From a halophilic archaeon (GTDB lineage Archaea > Halobacteriota > Halobacteria > Halobacteriales > Haladaptataceae), in contig QNGA01000005.1 of NCBI GenBank assembly GCA_003298465.1, positions 186,001 to 250,000 on the forward strand: a DNA stretch of 64,000 nt. The letters are read 5' to 3'. Shown piece after piece: positions 45,131-54,972 of the stretch (the first letter of the stretch is position 1; each line of letters opens with the position of its first letter). The notes under the pieces were generated by a model. It was given only the letters and a program-made list of their open reading frames with translations, did no database searches and had not been told where the DNA came from. The position numbers were made by a program, and so were the translations under genes.

Positions 45131-45546
45131 CCGTCCATAAAGTTGAGAGTGAGGTAAATGAAGCTGTGGTTGATGACGGTTTCGTATCTTCGCCCGATGG
45201 AGGGTGACGGTTTCGAGCCGCCGAGAATGGCCGAATAGCTGGGGATTTGCTCTTCTGAACACCTGTCTACTCTATTTGCATTCTTAGTAAACATCGGTGC
45301 TGCGACGGGGTAGAGGTGTGAGTTCACTCGGAACGAGGGGTGTTCACTCCCGGTTACAAATCCAATCTGGAGCCATGGAGCTATAGGATAGAGGGCGACT
45401 GTGTTTCACCACTGTTATGTCGGCTCCAAGGCAGATCAAATAGCCCATGTGCGCCAGTGTTCTTCGACAATTGGTCTCTCGACGGGACGCTGATCGCAAA
45501 CACGGGACACCACCAGATTGGCTATTGTGGTGGAAGGATTAGAGTG
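45131..45546. other. Gene-free stretch
   Basis: About 415 bp downstream of the zinc-ribbon gene. The plus-strand frame 45340-45663 runs over the end of the opposite membrane-protein gene and shows no family features. Nothing else recognised. Confidence 0.35.
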
Positions 45547-46746
45547 CTATATGAGGGTCCCAGACATCGGATTTACACCAATGTACCCTGGTACAGAATT
45601 CACCAAGAGCAGCGTGCCAGCAACCATGAGGAATCCCCAGAAGAGGGCTGCCTGCGGCCGTGAGAGTGTCGGGAGACGTCGGCTGGTATCAATTTGACGG
45701 CTGAGAACGGCTACTGAAGCCGCGATGAGGACGAATGGGCCGAACTTCTGTACAATACCGAGATGATACCACGTCGCAGTGAGGTTCCCAGTCAGCCAGA
45801 ACACTGCATAGAAGCCGAGTGAGAATTCAGTAATACGGCTGTCGGAGAGCCATGTTGCGGTGACGAACGCAGTTGCAGCAAGAAGAATAAGGCCAGTGAA
45901 AACGGCCATGTCACGCGGCGTCCGCATCATACCGGAGAGCGCCCACTTACTGAATCCGTCCGGAACGATGCGTTTTTCCAGATAGATTGAGACGTGGTTA
46001 TTCGCCTTCGACGGAAGCATGAATAGTGGTGGCGTGAACAGAACACCTGTCACCCCCGTAACGGCGAGCAAGTCGATGTCTCGGTTCACGAAATACGCGA
46101 GCGAGACAATAACTACTGTGACAGTAGTGAGCGCGAACTCGCCGAGTCCGAGCATACCAGTGCAGACACCGGCCGCAACCGCCCACTTCTTCGAGTCTCG
46201 AGTGATAGCGTTATGGGCGGCCGCAAAACCAAGGAAGAGGAAAGGAGCGAAGATGTCGTACTGCCAGCTACCGAGATAGTAGCCGAAACTTTGGAAGCCG
46301 AGACTCCGGAGAAGAATGAACCCCACGATAGTAGCGGCTCCGACGCGGCGTGTGTAGACGGTGCTGGCGAAGATGTAGATAGCGGCGGGAAGAATGACGA
46401 AGCTGAAGACGGCGGCGTGCAGGCTGGCGAGATGGCCAGCAACTGCCGGGGTTGGATCAAGAACCCAGTAGATAGCGGCGAGTGGGAGATAGCGGAGTGG
46501 CGGACTGACTTGGCCATCGGTGATAAGTTGGCCGGTGTCAGCCATCATGCCAGCGCGTTTCATGAAAACACTGGGGTCAATGTTGTTCGGCCAGGCGCTG
46601 GGGGTGTGGTTCCAACCGACGACGAAGGCCGTAATGATGAGCGGCGTGAAGAGGGCGAGTGTTGTTAGGTGCGGTGTCTGAAAGAGTGTGCTCCAGAGGC
46701 GTGAACCTTCGATTTGCGTCTGTAAGTGTCGGGCGTAGTGTTTCAC
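45547..46746 (-). CDS. Polytopic membrane protein, probable GT-C-type glycosyltransferase
   Basis: A 399-residue protein with about ten membrane helices. The first external loop has NNIDPSVFMKRAGMMADTGQL, with an acidic residue after helix 1 as in GT-C/dolichyl-phosphate-sugar transferases, and a QVSPPLRYLPLAAIYWVLDP segment follows. An internal GYYLGSWQYDIFAPFLFLGF helix pair resembles PMT/DUF2029-type enzymes. It probably transfers sugars from a lipid carrier outside the membrane, fitting the flippase and GT genes at 50.4-54.0 kb. Family-level assignment is by topology and is moderate. Confidence 0.5.
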   Translation of the reverse strand: MKHYARHLQTQIEGSRLWSTLFQTPHLTTLALFTPLIITAFVVGWNHTPSAWPNNIDPSVFMKRAGMMADTGQLITDGQVSPPLRYLPLAAIYWVLDPTPAVAGHLASLHAAVFSFVILPAAIYIFASTVYTRRVGAATIVGFILLRSLGFQSFGYYLGSWQYDIFAPFLFLGFAAAHNAITRDSKKWAVAAGVCTGMLGLGEFALTTVTVVIVSLAYFVNRDIDLLAVTGVTGVLFTPPLFMLPSKANNHVSIYLEKRIVPDGFSKWALSGMMRTPRDMAVFTGLILLAATAFVTATWLSDSRITEFSLGFYAVFWLTGNLTATWYHLGIVQKFGPFVLIAASVAVLSRQIDTSRRLPTLSRPQAALFWGFLMVAGTLLLVNSVPGYIGVNPMSGTLI

Positions 46747-47477
46747 GTTTGGCTGAAAGTATTACTGCCTTAAATGTATTCTCTGATTACTGGATGGTTT
46801 TAGCGGGGATTGAAATTGACGGCGGGACCGAGTTTAAATATCAAACAGACAGCATCGATAAGAGTCTATCTCGAACGACCTTGAGAAGGTTCATATCAGT
46901 CAATTCTCTCTATTTTACTCAGTATTGCGTAACAATACTGAAGGAATTATTGTATAAACTGCGGTTGGATAGGCTAGCAAGCAATACGCGGCCGAGGCCG
47001 ACGGACACACCGACGAGATTGCTGCCATGGAGCGCCGCCAGACGCACCAGATTGGCGATCTCGATACGATACTCGACACTTCACACATCGAGAGCGCCCA
47101 CTACATCCGCAAATCCGGGCCGTACTACAGCGAACGAACGTTCTATCTTGTTGTTAATGACAACATGCTGATAATACGACTCTCCCAGCGAGCGAGCGTC
47201 TCCACCTTGACTACAAGGAGAAGACGCAAACCAGTCACGTGATTGCGGTCGTTGTGAATTATGATAAGTTCCAGCGGCAGCAGAATCCGATTCCACTCGG
47301 ATCGTAGAAAGCACAGATCCCAAATATATGATGAAAGATCTCGATATCTCTTTCTTGGACATTGGCACGGCCAAGCGTGTTGTGAAGCAGGAACTCATGG
47401 ATAAGGACTATTTACACGAAGACTAATGCACTCGCAGCTTCCCGACATTGCTAAACCGAATATAGAAAAAGAGGAGT
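46747..47477. other. Region with decayed plus-strand coding fragments
   Basis: No intact gene. From ~46981 a plus-strand frame reads YAAEADGHTDEIAAMERRQ, then GDLDTILDTSHIESAHYIRK and FYLVVNDN before breaking. Further shifted pieces follow (DYKEKTQTSHVIAVVVNYD around 47210; MMKDLDISFLDIGTAKRVV to a stop at ~47426). They look like remains of one larger gene of a family I cannot name. The first 230 bp are AT-rich and empty. Confidence 0.4.
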
Positions 47478-48083
47478 TTACCGTGGCGCGGAAGCGGCTC
47501 GATGGTAGTTGTAGAGTACATGGATGAATCCAATAGCCGCAAGTGCTGTCACGCCCCCAACGACCAGCAGCGCTGTATCGGGGGAAGTGCTCGGCAGGAG
47601 TTGAGTAACGGGAACGCCGAGGGATGCCGTGATGCCGGTTGCGAGACCAACACGCTCGTAACGCTGCTGCTTCTTGATGAACAGTGCTGCGAGCACGCTG
47701 CCGAGGAACAGCGCTGAGCCAGCGAGTAGTGGATAGTGTATGGGTCTATTGTCGGTATGTATCTCCAAAGTGTTTTTGTTGGGAAAGCTGATTAGCTCAG
47801 GCCCAGTCCCACGCCGTGGGGACCATGATGAAATTACCTTTCGAGATACTTCTCTTGACTCCTGGGTGCGGAAGACGGTCGCGGGTTTCACACCGTGCGT
47901 GTCCTTAAACACCGCCCAGATTGGACATGCTCCGACAGCGGTCGCACAGGCGATGTCGAGGATCACTTCATCTCCTGGCACAGGGTCCGCTGCAGAGGAG
48001 GCCGTGACAACGCCACAACCAGCAGCAAGGAGGTCACACAATCCCTCGTCTGTCACGTATCGACTGATGACAGTCGCTTGCAC
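47478..48083 (-). CDS. Membrane protein of unknown function, possibly N-terminally truncated
   Basis: A 201-residue frame from a GTG at 48083. The first ~110 residues are soluble and beta-rich (VTDEGLCDLLAAGCGVVTAS), followed by three hydrophobic helices (YPLLAGSALFLGSVLAALFI, VGLATGITASLGVP, ALLVVGGVTALAAIGFI). The frame remains open upstream to 48178 with protein-like GPGGDGDNPNLGVQ but no ATG/GTG start there, so the native N-terminus may be lost. No family recognised. Confidence 0.5.
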   Translation of the reverse strand: MQATVISRYVTDEGLCDLLAAGCGVVTASSAADPVPGDEVILDIACATAVGACPIWAVFKDTHGVKPATVFRTQESREVSRKVISSWSPRRGTGPELISFPNKNTLEIHTDNRPIHYPLLAGSALFLGSVLAALFIKKQQRYERVGLATGITASLGVPVTQLLPSTSPDTALLVVGGVTALAAIGFIHVLYNYHRAASAPR

Positions 48084-48288
48084 GCCGAGGTTTGGGTTGT
48101 CGCCGTCACCACCAGGCCCTATGTACTGGTCCTTCCCGATTTCGGTTGCACTGGCTGAGTTGGAGAACAGCCCAAGTTAGCGGCGGATGTTCCGGCAGTC
48201 CCGAATTTCTTGATCTGTTTTCGATAGAGTGGGAGAGTAGTGCGCTGGTAGCAGAAATTCTATGGTTGTAGAGATGCTAACATTAGGC

Positions 48289-48723
48289 ATGGAAGATAAA
48301 GAGCGCCAATTTGAGGAGATAAGTGAAACTGAACGAGAAGCCCTCCACGAAGTCGAACTGGGCATTGAACGGCTTCACCGAGCACACGGACACCTCGTGG
48401 CGTTTCATCACAATACAGGGAGAGCAATGAACCACTTAGCAGAGGCAGAGGGTCTCCTTCGTGAGTGCGATCACCATGATCTCGCGGATGCGCTTCGCGA
48501 TGAGTACCTCCCACGAGGTGTCGTCGCCCCGAACGACTCTGATGACGTGACCGCTGGCCGGTGGTCCTACGAAATCCTTGAGAGTTTCCAGGAGACATTC
48601 ATGGCTGATCTCGTGGCCTTTGGAGAAACCGTCAGTGCGACAGTCGCTGACAACTGCCGGCATGCCTTCGAACGACAGCAAGAGCGTGAATGGAAGCAAC
48701 GGGCATGTCGAGACGAACGTTGA
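48289..48723 (+). CDS. Acidic helical protein of unknown function
   Basis: A 144-residue, mostly helical, His- and Glu-rich protein (ERQFEEISETEREALHEVE, GIERLHRAHGHLVAFHHN, DHHDLADALRDEYLPRGVV). It lacks signal peptide and membrane segments. I do not recognise a named domain. The ATG at 48289 begins the charged helix; a start at 48262 would add nine unrelated residues. It lies divergently upstream of the membrane protein at 47478. Confidence 0.6.
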   Translation: MEDKERQFEEISETEREALHEVELGIERLHRAHGHLVAFHHNTGRAMNHLAEAEGLLRECDHHDLADALRDEYLPRGVVAPNDSDDVTAGRWSYEILESFQETFMADLVAFGETVSATVADNCRHAFERQQEREWKQRACRDER

Positions 48724-48924
48724 CAGAAAAGAATCATTTTGGTGTTAGAGCTCTCGTAGCCGGCGTTGAATTCTTGGTTTGCCGGGCGCGGTTAATCTCT
48801 GCTAACTCAGCGACAATTCCGTGCTTCCCAAAGGCGTCGACCCACCTATTTCCACTTGTGTTTCTTCTCTCCGTTGTGGCGCATCACTGTCGACTAACTG
48901 TTGTAGTGGAGTGCCTAGTAGGCG

Positions 48925-48940
48925 AACATTTTTATTCTTA
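48925..48940 (+). promoter_or_regulatory. Possible promoter of the sulfatase-flippase pair
   Basis: A TATA-like GAACATTTTTATTC lies ~85 bp before the ATG at 49019, in otherwise plain sequence. It is the best candidate for the two-gene unit 49019-51827. Confidence 0.3.
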
Positions 48941-49018
48941 GTCGGCTAATTCGAGCAGGAAATACCAACGTCTTCCGAAAAGTGGTGGGCTACGAAAGAG
49001 ACAACTATCATAAATACG

Positions 49019-50335
49019 ATGACTAATATTGCAATAGTCGTTCTTGATACGCTCAGAAAGGACGCATTCGATAGGCACTTTGATTGGCTTCCTGGCAAAC
49101 GCTTCGAAGACGCTTGGAGTACGAGCCATTGGACTGTTCCTGCACATGGTTCGCTGTTCACCGGTAGATATGCGAGTGAGGTCGGTGTTTATAGACATGC
49201 AGAAATGCTCAACTGTGATGACCGTGTTCTCGCAGAAACCCTGCGCGATGCAGGATACACAACACGAGCATTTAGTGGCAACCCAAACATTTCACGACAG
49301 TTTGATTTTCACCGTGGATTCGACCAGTTCGAAGGAAGTTGGCGGCTTCGCACTATTGATCGAGATCTATTCGACTGGGACCAGTTTATTGCAAAAACCG
49401 AAGATATGGGCCCTCAGCGGTATCTGCTTGCTCTTTGGAAATGTATTAGCGGTGATTGCCAGACACTACCATCACTCCAGCGTGGACTATGGTTGAAGCT
49501 TCGAGATTTAGGATATGAGAATCGAGCTAACGACGACGGTGCACGTTCTGCATTGTCCTTTATCCAGGAGAGTAATTTTGGTGATCAGGAATTCTTGTTC
49601 CTGAATTTGATGGAGGCGCACTCCCCATATATTGCTCCAGACGAATATCAAAGCGTGACGCCGCCGACCATTAGTGGTCTGCATGCGACGATGAATGCCC
49701 CAGAAGATGATCCAGAGCAGATACGGCGAGCGTATGATGACGAAGTGAGGTATTTGTCAGACATGTATAAGAGAATGTTTGATGAGCTAAAGGACGAATT
49801 CTCCCTCATCATTACTCTCAGTGATCACGGAGAACTACTGGGAGAGCATAATGCCTGGGAGCATATGTATGGAATTTATCCAGAGTTAACGCATGTTCCT
49901 CTTAATCTCTATTCCGGCGATGAGACAACAACCAAATGCACTGAAACCAGAAGCATTCTTGATGTGTATCAAACAGTTTTAAACGCGGCTAACATTGAAT
50001 CAGAGAGTCGAGGTCACGATCTTCGGTCATCGGGGGGAGCGAGGGATGTTCTTACTGAATATCATGGTATTTCTAACCGTCATTATCATGCTCTGAAAAA
50101 CAGTGACGTTGAAAATATCGATTATCTGCAAACGGAGCTGCGTGGTTTTGCATTTGACGGCTATTATGGTCATGAAACCTTCGACGGCTTTAAAGAGTAC
50201 GGAGAGAGAGTGTACGACGATCCAGAAGAGCACCTAGAGACTCTGCTGGCAGGGATTGATCTGGTGGAGACAGAAGATGATATTGATCTATCGGATTCCG
50301 TGAAAAAACAATTAGAGGATCTCGGTTACGCCTGA
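49019..50335 (+). CDS. Sulfatase/alkaline-phosphatase-fold enzyme with non-standard active site
   Basis: A 438-residue cytosolic-type sulfatase superfamily protein: metal-binding IAIVVLDTLRKDAF at the N-terminus, the active-site block WTVPAHGSLFTGRYASE (~39-55), an FLNLMEAHSPYI strand, and the second metal site LSDHGELLGEHNAWEH. True sulfatases need Cys or Ser (for formylglycine) in CxPxR; here Thr occupies the place (TVPAH) and His replaces Arg. Thr is the nucleophile in phosphoglycerol transferases and phosphopentomutase-like members, so transfer or cleavage of a phosphate group is as likely as sulfate hydrolysis. It precedes a flippase by 19 bp, suggesting glycan modification. Confidence 0.82.
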   Translation: MTNIAIVVLDTLRKDAFDRHFDWLPGKRFEDAWSTSHWTVPAHGSLFTGRYASEVGVYRHAEMLNCDDRVLAETLRDAGYTTRAFSGNPNISRQFDFHRGFDQFEGSWRLRTIDRDLFDWDQFIAKTEDMGPQRYLLALWKCISGDCQTLPSLQRGLWLKLRDLGYENRANDDGARSALSFIQESNFGDQEFLFLNLMEAHSPYIAPDEYQSVTPPTISGLHATMNAPEDDPEQIRRAYDDEVRYLSDMYKRMFDELKDEFSLIITLSDHGELLGEHNAWEHMYGIYPELTHVPLNLYSGDETTTKCTETRSILDVYQTVLNAANIESESRGHDLRSSGGARDVLTEYHGISNRHYHALKNSDVENIDYLQTELRGFAFDGYYGHETFDGFKEYGERVYDDPEEHLETLLAGIDLVETEDDIDLSDSVKKQLEDLGYA

Positions 50336-50354
50336 GGTACGTGAGAATTTAAGC

Positions 50355-51827
50355 ATGCCAGCAGAGGCTTCTGAGGTCAATTTTGGCAGTGAGACAGTGA
50401 AAGCAACAGTAGCTAAGATTGCAATGGCGATAAGTGGGTTCGTGGGAACTGTCCTCTTTGCGCGGCTATTGGATCCGACGCTGCTTGGGGGATTCTATTT
50501 GCTTCTTGGATTGGTGAAGATAGCAGACAGACCAATTTATGGATGGGCGATTGCAACGAAAAAGCGCTTCTCCGAGCCTTCGATTCGTGATAGTTCGATA
50601 CTAGGAGCGCAAATCATCTTTATCCTTATTTGGCTTATCTTGGTTGCAATCGTCTCGTATTTCTTGTCGAACTGGCTACGTGAATACACAAAATTATCGG
50701 CTGCACCGATGTTGTTCATCGTTCTTTTGATTTCTGAGCCAGTGTACGAACCGTTAGAAAAACTTCTTCAAGGCCGTGGGCAGATCAGTATAGCAACGTG
50801 GTCTGATACCTTTCGTTCGTATCTTACACTTCCACTCCAGCTCATGTTTGTTCTTGCTGGATTTGGTGCAGCGGGACTAGTATATGGATTGGCAGCGGCT
50901 ACTGTCTTGTCGGTACCGCTAGTGCTGTATTTCTTGCGGACACCGCCGGCTCTTCCCTCAGTGCCTCTCCTTCAGAGTCTCTGGCAGTACGCTCAATACA
51001 GCATCCCATCTGGATTCTTCGGCACAATATATGATCGATTTGACGTGCTTCTCCTTGGGGTGTTGGCGACACCGGCCGCTGCGGGCTACTACGAAATTGC
51101 GGCTAAGCTGACGCTTCCGGCAGTGTTCATCAGTAGTGCTGCTGCTAGCGGATTGATGGCTCGCGTCAGTAATCTTCAAAGTAAACAACAGGATGTGGCT
51201 AGCGATATAACAAATACGCTCGCATTTTCCAGTATTCTTGCTATCCCGATATTCTTTGGTGCACTTGCGCTCCCAAAGACCCTTATTATTACGTTTTACG
51301 GTGCAGAGTACACGCCAGCAGCAACGTTGCTAGTAGCTATTGCTGCATATCGCGTTACAAAATCGCAAAATGCTCCGCTCACACAGACGGTAAATGGCCT
51401 AGATAGGCCAGATATGACGATGCGTATTTCTGCGGTAACGCTTGCAATTAATGTTGTTCTAGGAGTGCTATTGGTGCGTCAGATCGGGCCAGTCGGTGTT
51501 GCCATCGCAACACTACTCGCCGAAGTCATCCGATATCTCTCCCTCTCCATTATTGTCAATAAATACACTACTGGAGTGAAACTACTGCCAGAAGCGCTTC
51601 TCAAGCAGTTTGGTGCTGGAATACTAATGTTTGCTGTCGTCTCTCTACTCCGCCGTACCCTTTCAGTGAAATCCTATCTCGGTCTACTACTTCTTCTTAC
51701 AATCGGAGCAATCACTTACGGGACAACCTTTCTCATCAGTAGCAGCCAATCACGCCAGCTTATCAGAGACAGCCTTGAGGACTCTATGTTTGAAGAGTTG
51801 TTCCCGAACAAGATTTCAAATCGGTAA
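50355..51827 (+). CDS. Oligosaccharide flippase (MOP superfamily, Wzx/AglR-like)
   Basis: A 490-residue protein with about fourteen membrane helices and the MOP/polysaccharide-biosynthesis signature at the N-terminus (FVGTVLFARLLDPTLLGGFY) and in the middle (YAQYSIPSGFFGTIYDRFD, LLGVLATPAAAGYYEIAAKL in part). Such proteins flip lipid-linked glycans to the outer membrane face. It follows the sulfatase-like gene by 19 bp on the same strand, and the GT-C enzymes at 45547 and 52468 lie nearby, so it probably serves surface-glycan or S-layer N-glycan assembly. Base composition is lower in GC than the transfer operon. Confidence 0.85.
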   Translation: MPAEASEVNFGSETVKATVAKIAMAISGFVGTVLFARLLDPTLLGGFYLLLGLVKIADRPIYGWAIATKKRFSEPSIRDSSILGAQIIFILIWLILVAIVSYFLSNWLREYTKLSAAPMLFIVLLISEPVYEPLEKLLQGRGQISIATWSDTFRSYLTLPLQLMFVLAGFGAAGLVYGLAAATVLSVPLVLYFLRTPPALPSVPLLQSLWQYAQYSIPSGFFGTIYDRFDVLLLGVLATPAAAGYYEIAAKLTLPAVFISSAAASGLMARVSNLQSKQQDVASDITNTLAFSSILAIPIFFGALALPKTLIITFYGAEYTPAATLLVAIAAYRVTKSQNAPLTQTVNGLDRPDMTMRISAVTLAINVVLGVLLVRQIGPVGVAIATLLAEVIRYLSLSIIVNKYTTGVKLLPEALLKQFGAGILMFAVVSLLRRTLSVKSYLGLLLLLTIGAITYGTTFLISSSQSRQLIRDSLEDSMFEELFPNKISNR

Positions 51828-52017
51828 AGAGTCTGTCTGACGCACGCCGGGCAAACCAGCTGCCGCCCTTGCCGAACACGTAGAAGGCAAAGACACTGCC
51901 GACAACTGCATCGCCAGCCGAGGCAACCTTAAAAACACAATACTAATCCAGTAGTAATGACGACCCCGGCAGCAAACGTGATTACCGTCGAAAATCTCCG
52001 GCGAGCACTCTAGCTGG

Positions 52018-52305
52018 TTAGCGAAGGTGGAGCTGATGCCCAAGGGATGGTTCGATCTGTCGGCAGTAGTGGTAACTGAGAGCGAGTGCGCTTTGCCCGA
52101 GAAAGAGAAGAACTAATAATGCTATTGGGACGTCGTACTGCTGGACTAATTCGGTGAGAACGAGTAGTACGAGAAGACTGCCGATGATACTCCAGGCGAG
52201 CATTAGGACTGGCTCGCGATCGATTGTAGATTTTTGAATAGTGATGTCCTCTGGGTACGTCTCAATGTCATCCCACTCGTGTTGATTGGAATCCGGTTCA
52301 GGCAT
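52018..52305 (-). CDS. Small two-helix membrane protein
   Basis: A 95-residue protein with an acidic soluble N-terminus (HEWDDIETYPEDITIQ) and two adjacent membrane helices (LMLAWSIIGSLLVLLVL, VPIALLVLLFLGQSALALSY). No known family is recognised. It lies between the flippase and the GT-C gene, on the strand of the latter, and may be an accessory membrane subunit. Confidence 0.5.
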   Translation of the reverse strand: MPEPDSNQHEWDDIETYPEDITIQKSTIDREPVLMLAWSIIGSLLVLLVLTELVQQYDVPIALLVLLFLGQSALALSYHYCRQIEPSLGHQLHLR

Positions 52306-52467
52306 CTCTGTACTCCCTGGTAATGAATGGCGAAAAAGCTATTGATCACATAAATAATAGGAAAAGCGATTTATAAACCGTATATTTCATTAGGTTCGTC
52401 TACCTATACAATAGAACCGCTACTTTCCTTGTAAACTGATATTGGTACAAGTATCGTCTATTCACAC

Positions 52468-54015
52468 CTATAACCCACTAACTCTTCGCTTCAATACAAT
52501 ATCAGTTATTGAGTATATGCTAGTGATGTCAGGCATCCGTTTTTGCTTCTCTTCAATGAATTTGTATACAGTGATGCCAGCGAAATGGCGAACAAGTGTT
52601 TGATTATGCGTTCGGCGAACGAACTGTAGAACCTTTGAACGGTGAGACTGCTTCGAGATAGAAAAGATAGTCCAGACAGTGTCAGTATGTCGCACCTGTT
52701 TTCGGATCGTGGGACGCAGTGGCCCTGCAATATCACCAACAGTTTTCATCCCCTGTTTATCGAAATAATAGCCGAAGGGTGAGGTGATCTTGCGTTTATC
52801 AACAACAATGAGATCCTGCGACGAATAGCGTTGATCCACGAAATTTGCCGCCGCTTCAAACTCTCGCTTTTGGTGGTGTGTATACTGATAGCTGACCGGC
52901 GCAACAGTACTAATTAAGATCAGTCCGAGTAACGCTGTCCGGACGTTCGGGCGCGGAATGAACATAATGCCGCGAGCGAACAGGAGATACAATGCAATTG
53001 AACAGCCGATCAAATATTTTGGCGAGTAAATCGGCTGCACTAGATAAGAAGCACTGATAGCAATGCCAATCGGGACGATAAGCCAGCTCCAAAGTAGTAC
53101 TGATTTGTATGTAGAAAGGGCTTTCCGGGGAACAAAAAGAGAACCAAAGACACCGACAAACAGTCCGAGGAGAACAACGGTTGTCCATGGTGGATGAGGA
53201 CTCCGAACAATAAATCGGACAAACGTCGCTGTCACATCATGCCAGGCCGGTGGCGTAGCGATATGGCGGACCTGTGCTCCACTACCATATGAGTGCGGAA
53301 CGAATACTTTTGCGGCGATCACCCCTACTGGTGGAATACTGGCGACTGTGATCGGAAGGACAACGCCACTCCATCGTGAGAGATACGATCGAACGTCTGC
53401 ATACTTGTGGACGAGAAGCCCAGTATAGTAGAGTAATTGCGCAGCGATGATGAAGAATCCATAGACGTGCGTATAGGCAAGAAGGACAGCAGTGAGGATA
53501 TACCCGCCTGTGGTAGTGGTCGATGGCACCTGCAGCATGGTGAGAAGACAGTAGTAGGAGAGTACAGTGAGGAATGCCAAGAGCGCGTACATCCGGGCTT
53601 CTTGTGCGAAATAGATCTGGAACGGGTTAATTGCGAACAAAAGCGCAGCAACGGCGCCTACCTGAAACCCATAGAGGCGTCTCCCAAGAGCGTAGAGTAC
53701 TGGAATCGTAAGCAGGCTCACAGTAGCAGACAAAAGTCTGACTGCCTGTTCTTCAGTCCCGACAAGAGCGATCCAAGCCTTGAGTAAGACATAGTACAGC
53801 GGGAGGTGAGGTTGAACCTTCGGGAGCTCTGTCAGGAGCTCCGCATAGCTCATGGTCAGGACGAAATGCATGGTGATTGTTTCATCAAGCCAGAAGCTGT
53901 CAAATCCGAGTGTGTGGATGCGTAACAACCCGCCGAGGGCACAAATCACTGCGAGAAAAATGCCGTGATAGTAGTCAGTAGAAGTTGTTCGCTCCTGTAT
54001 TTCTTGGAGGTTCAT
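52468..54015 (-). CDS. GT-C glycosyltransferase (ArnT/PMT_2-like)
   Basis: A 515-residue membrane enzyme with about eleven to twelve helices. The first external loop carries the catalytic acidic motif FWLDETITMHF. A PLYYVLLKAWIALVG loop and the QEARMYALLAFL segment are characteristic of the PMT_2/ArnT/Glf family, and a soluble external C-terminal domain follows (~400-515). It would move a sugar from a polyprenyl-phosphate donor onto an acceptor outside the membrane. Part of the scattered glycan-assembly genes here. Confidence 0.85.
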   Translation of the reverse strand: MNLQEIQERTTSTDYYHGIFLAVICALGGLLRIHTLGFDSFWLDETITMHFVLTMSYAELLTELPKVQPHLPLYYVLLKAWIALVGTEEQAVRLLSATVSLLTIPVLYALGRRLYGFQVGAVAALLFAINPFQIYFAQEARMYALLAFLTVLSYYCLLTMLQVPSTTTTGGYILTAVLLAYTHVYGFFIIAAQLLYYTGLLVHKYADVRSYLSRWSGVVLPITVASIPPVGVIAAKVFVPHSYGSGAQVRHIATPPAWHDVTATFVRFIVRSPHPPWTTVVLLGLFVGVFGSLFVPRKALSTYKSVLLWSWLIVPIGIAISASYLVQPIYSPKYLIGCSIALYLLFARGIMFIPRPNVRTALLGLILISTVAPVSYQYTHHQKREFEAAANFVDQRYSSQDLIVVDKRKITSPFGYYFDKQGMKTVGDIAGPLRPTIRKQVRHTDTVWTIFSISKQSHRSKVLQFVRRTHNQTLVRHFAGITVYKFIEEKQKRMPDITSIYSITDIVLKRRVSGL

Positions 54016-54125
54016 TCATCGGACGTATTCACTTGGAGGGCTGTTAATCTCTACGGACTCTTGTCTACCGGACACTCAACACTATCTATGACTCATTGTT
54101 TCCAACGCACTCACAACACCGCTGA

Positions 54126-54314
54126 TCACTCTCGTTGTACCATCTGACCCATTATCCCGCTACATCCTATCCTGAGTGGAACCCTGAGACAGGGACAATT
54201 CGCCAAGACCCGAATTTCGACGATATTCTACTACTGAAAGGAATCAATAATTCCGTAGACGAACTACCAGACGACTGGCTGGAACGAATTGTGCCCCTTC
54301 CGTGGCCTCTTTGA
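54126..54314 (+). pseudogene. C-terminal coding remnant, family unknown
   Basis: A 62-codon plus-strand frame without a start (preceded by TGA) reads YPEWNPETGTIRQDPNFDD, then ILLLKGINNSVDELPDDWL and ERIVPLPWPL before a TGA. Acidic composition and phrasing look genuinely protein-coding, like the end of a haloarchaeal protein whose front has been deleted. I do not recognise the family. The rest of 54016-54385 holds nothing else. Confidence 0.4.
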
Positions 54315-54385
54315 CTGCTGTCGCTAGTAACGGTTCGCACACGGGGTTGGTGCAGGACACTGTAGAGTCTCGTTGGTCCTATGAG

Positions 54386-54685
54386 TTAAGAATTTTCGAG
54401 CGGTGTGGTTTGGATGTCACCATCACTCGTTACTGTTATCTGGTAACCACTGTACGCGAACACCACTCGTCCGTTCGTCCGAGTTGTTCCATCGAATTGA
54501 GGTGCAAACAGTTCTTTAAGTGCACCTGGGTCGATCGCCTCATAGAGTGGCTCAAGTGATGTGGGATCGGCGTTTTTCTGCGCGGCAATACGCGAGATAA
54601 TTCGTATCTCGAGGGAGTCGTCTGCGCTGCCGTCAAGGCGTCGTGAGTTCGCTGGCCGTCGCTGTGATTGCTCATCGTCGGTCAT
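54386..54685 (-). CDS. HalOD1 output-domain protein
   Basis: A 99-residue HalOD1 domain: SLEIRIISRIAAQKNADPTS, LEPLYEAIDPGALKELF, then RTNGRVVFAYSGYQITVTSD. The paired F-x-Y-x-G and VTSDG strands are typical of the domain. It is similar in layout to the copy at 44449-44772 but clearly diverged. Presumed signalling output module, partner unknown. Confidence 0.85.
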   Translation of the reverse strand: MTDDEQSQRRPANSRRLDGSADDSLEIRIISRIAAQKNADPTSLEPLYEAIDPGALKELFAPQFDGTTRTNGRVVFAYSGYQITVTSDGDIQTTPLENS

Positions 54686-54972
54686 AATTTACTCTCATCT
54701 ACGCAACATCAGTCTGAGAGTCCAGTGATGGACAGACATGATTTTGCGTGTCGTTGGTCGCACAACGACCGCGGCCGGTTTAAAAGCTCTGTCACGTAGA
54801 TATCGTATACACAGCTCTACAGTACCGAGACCGGCCAATAGGCGATGTAAAACAGTTGCTGAAGAGGTCACGAAAGAACACCTCAGCGGTATGGGAAGAC
54901 GAATAGCTCGAACAATCGCTTGTTGGTTACATTTAGAGGTGAGAGCGAGAACACAAGACAACTGCGACACAG

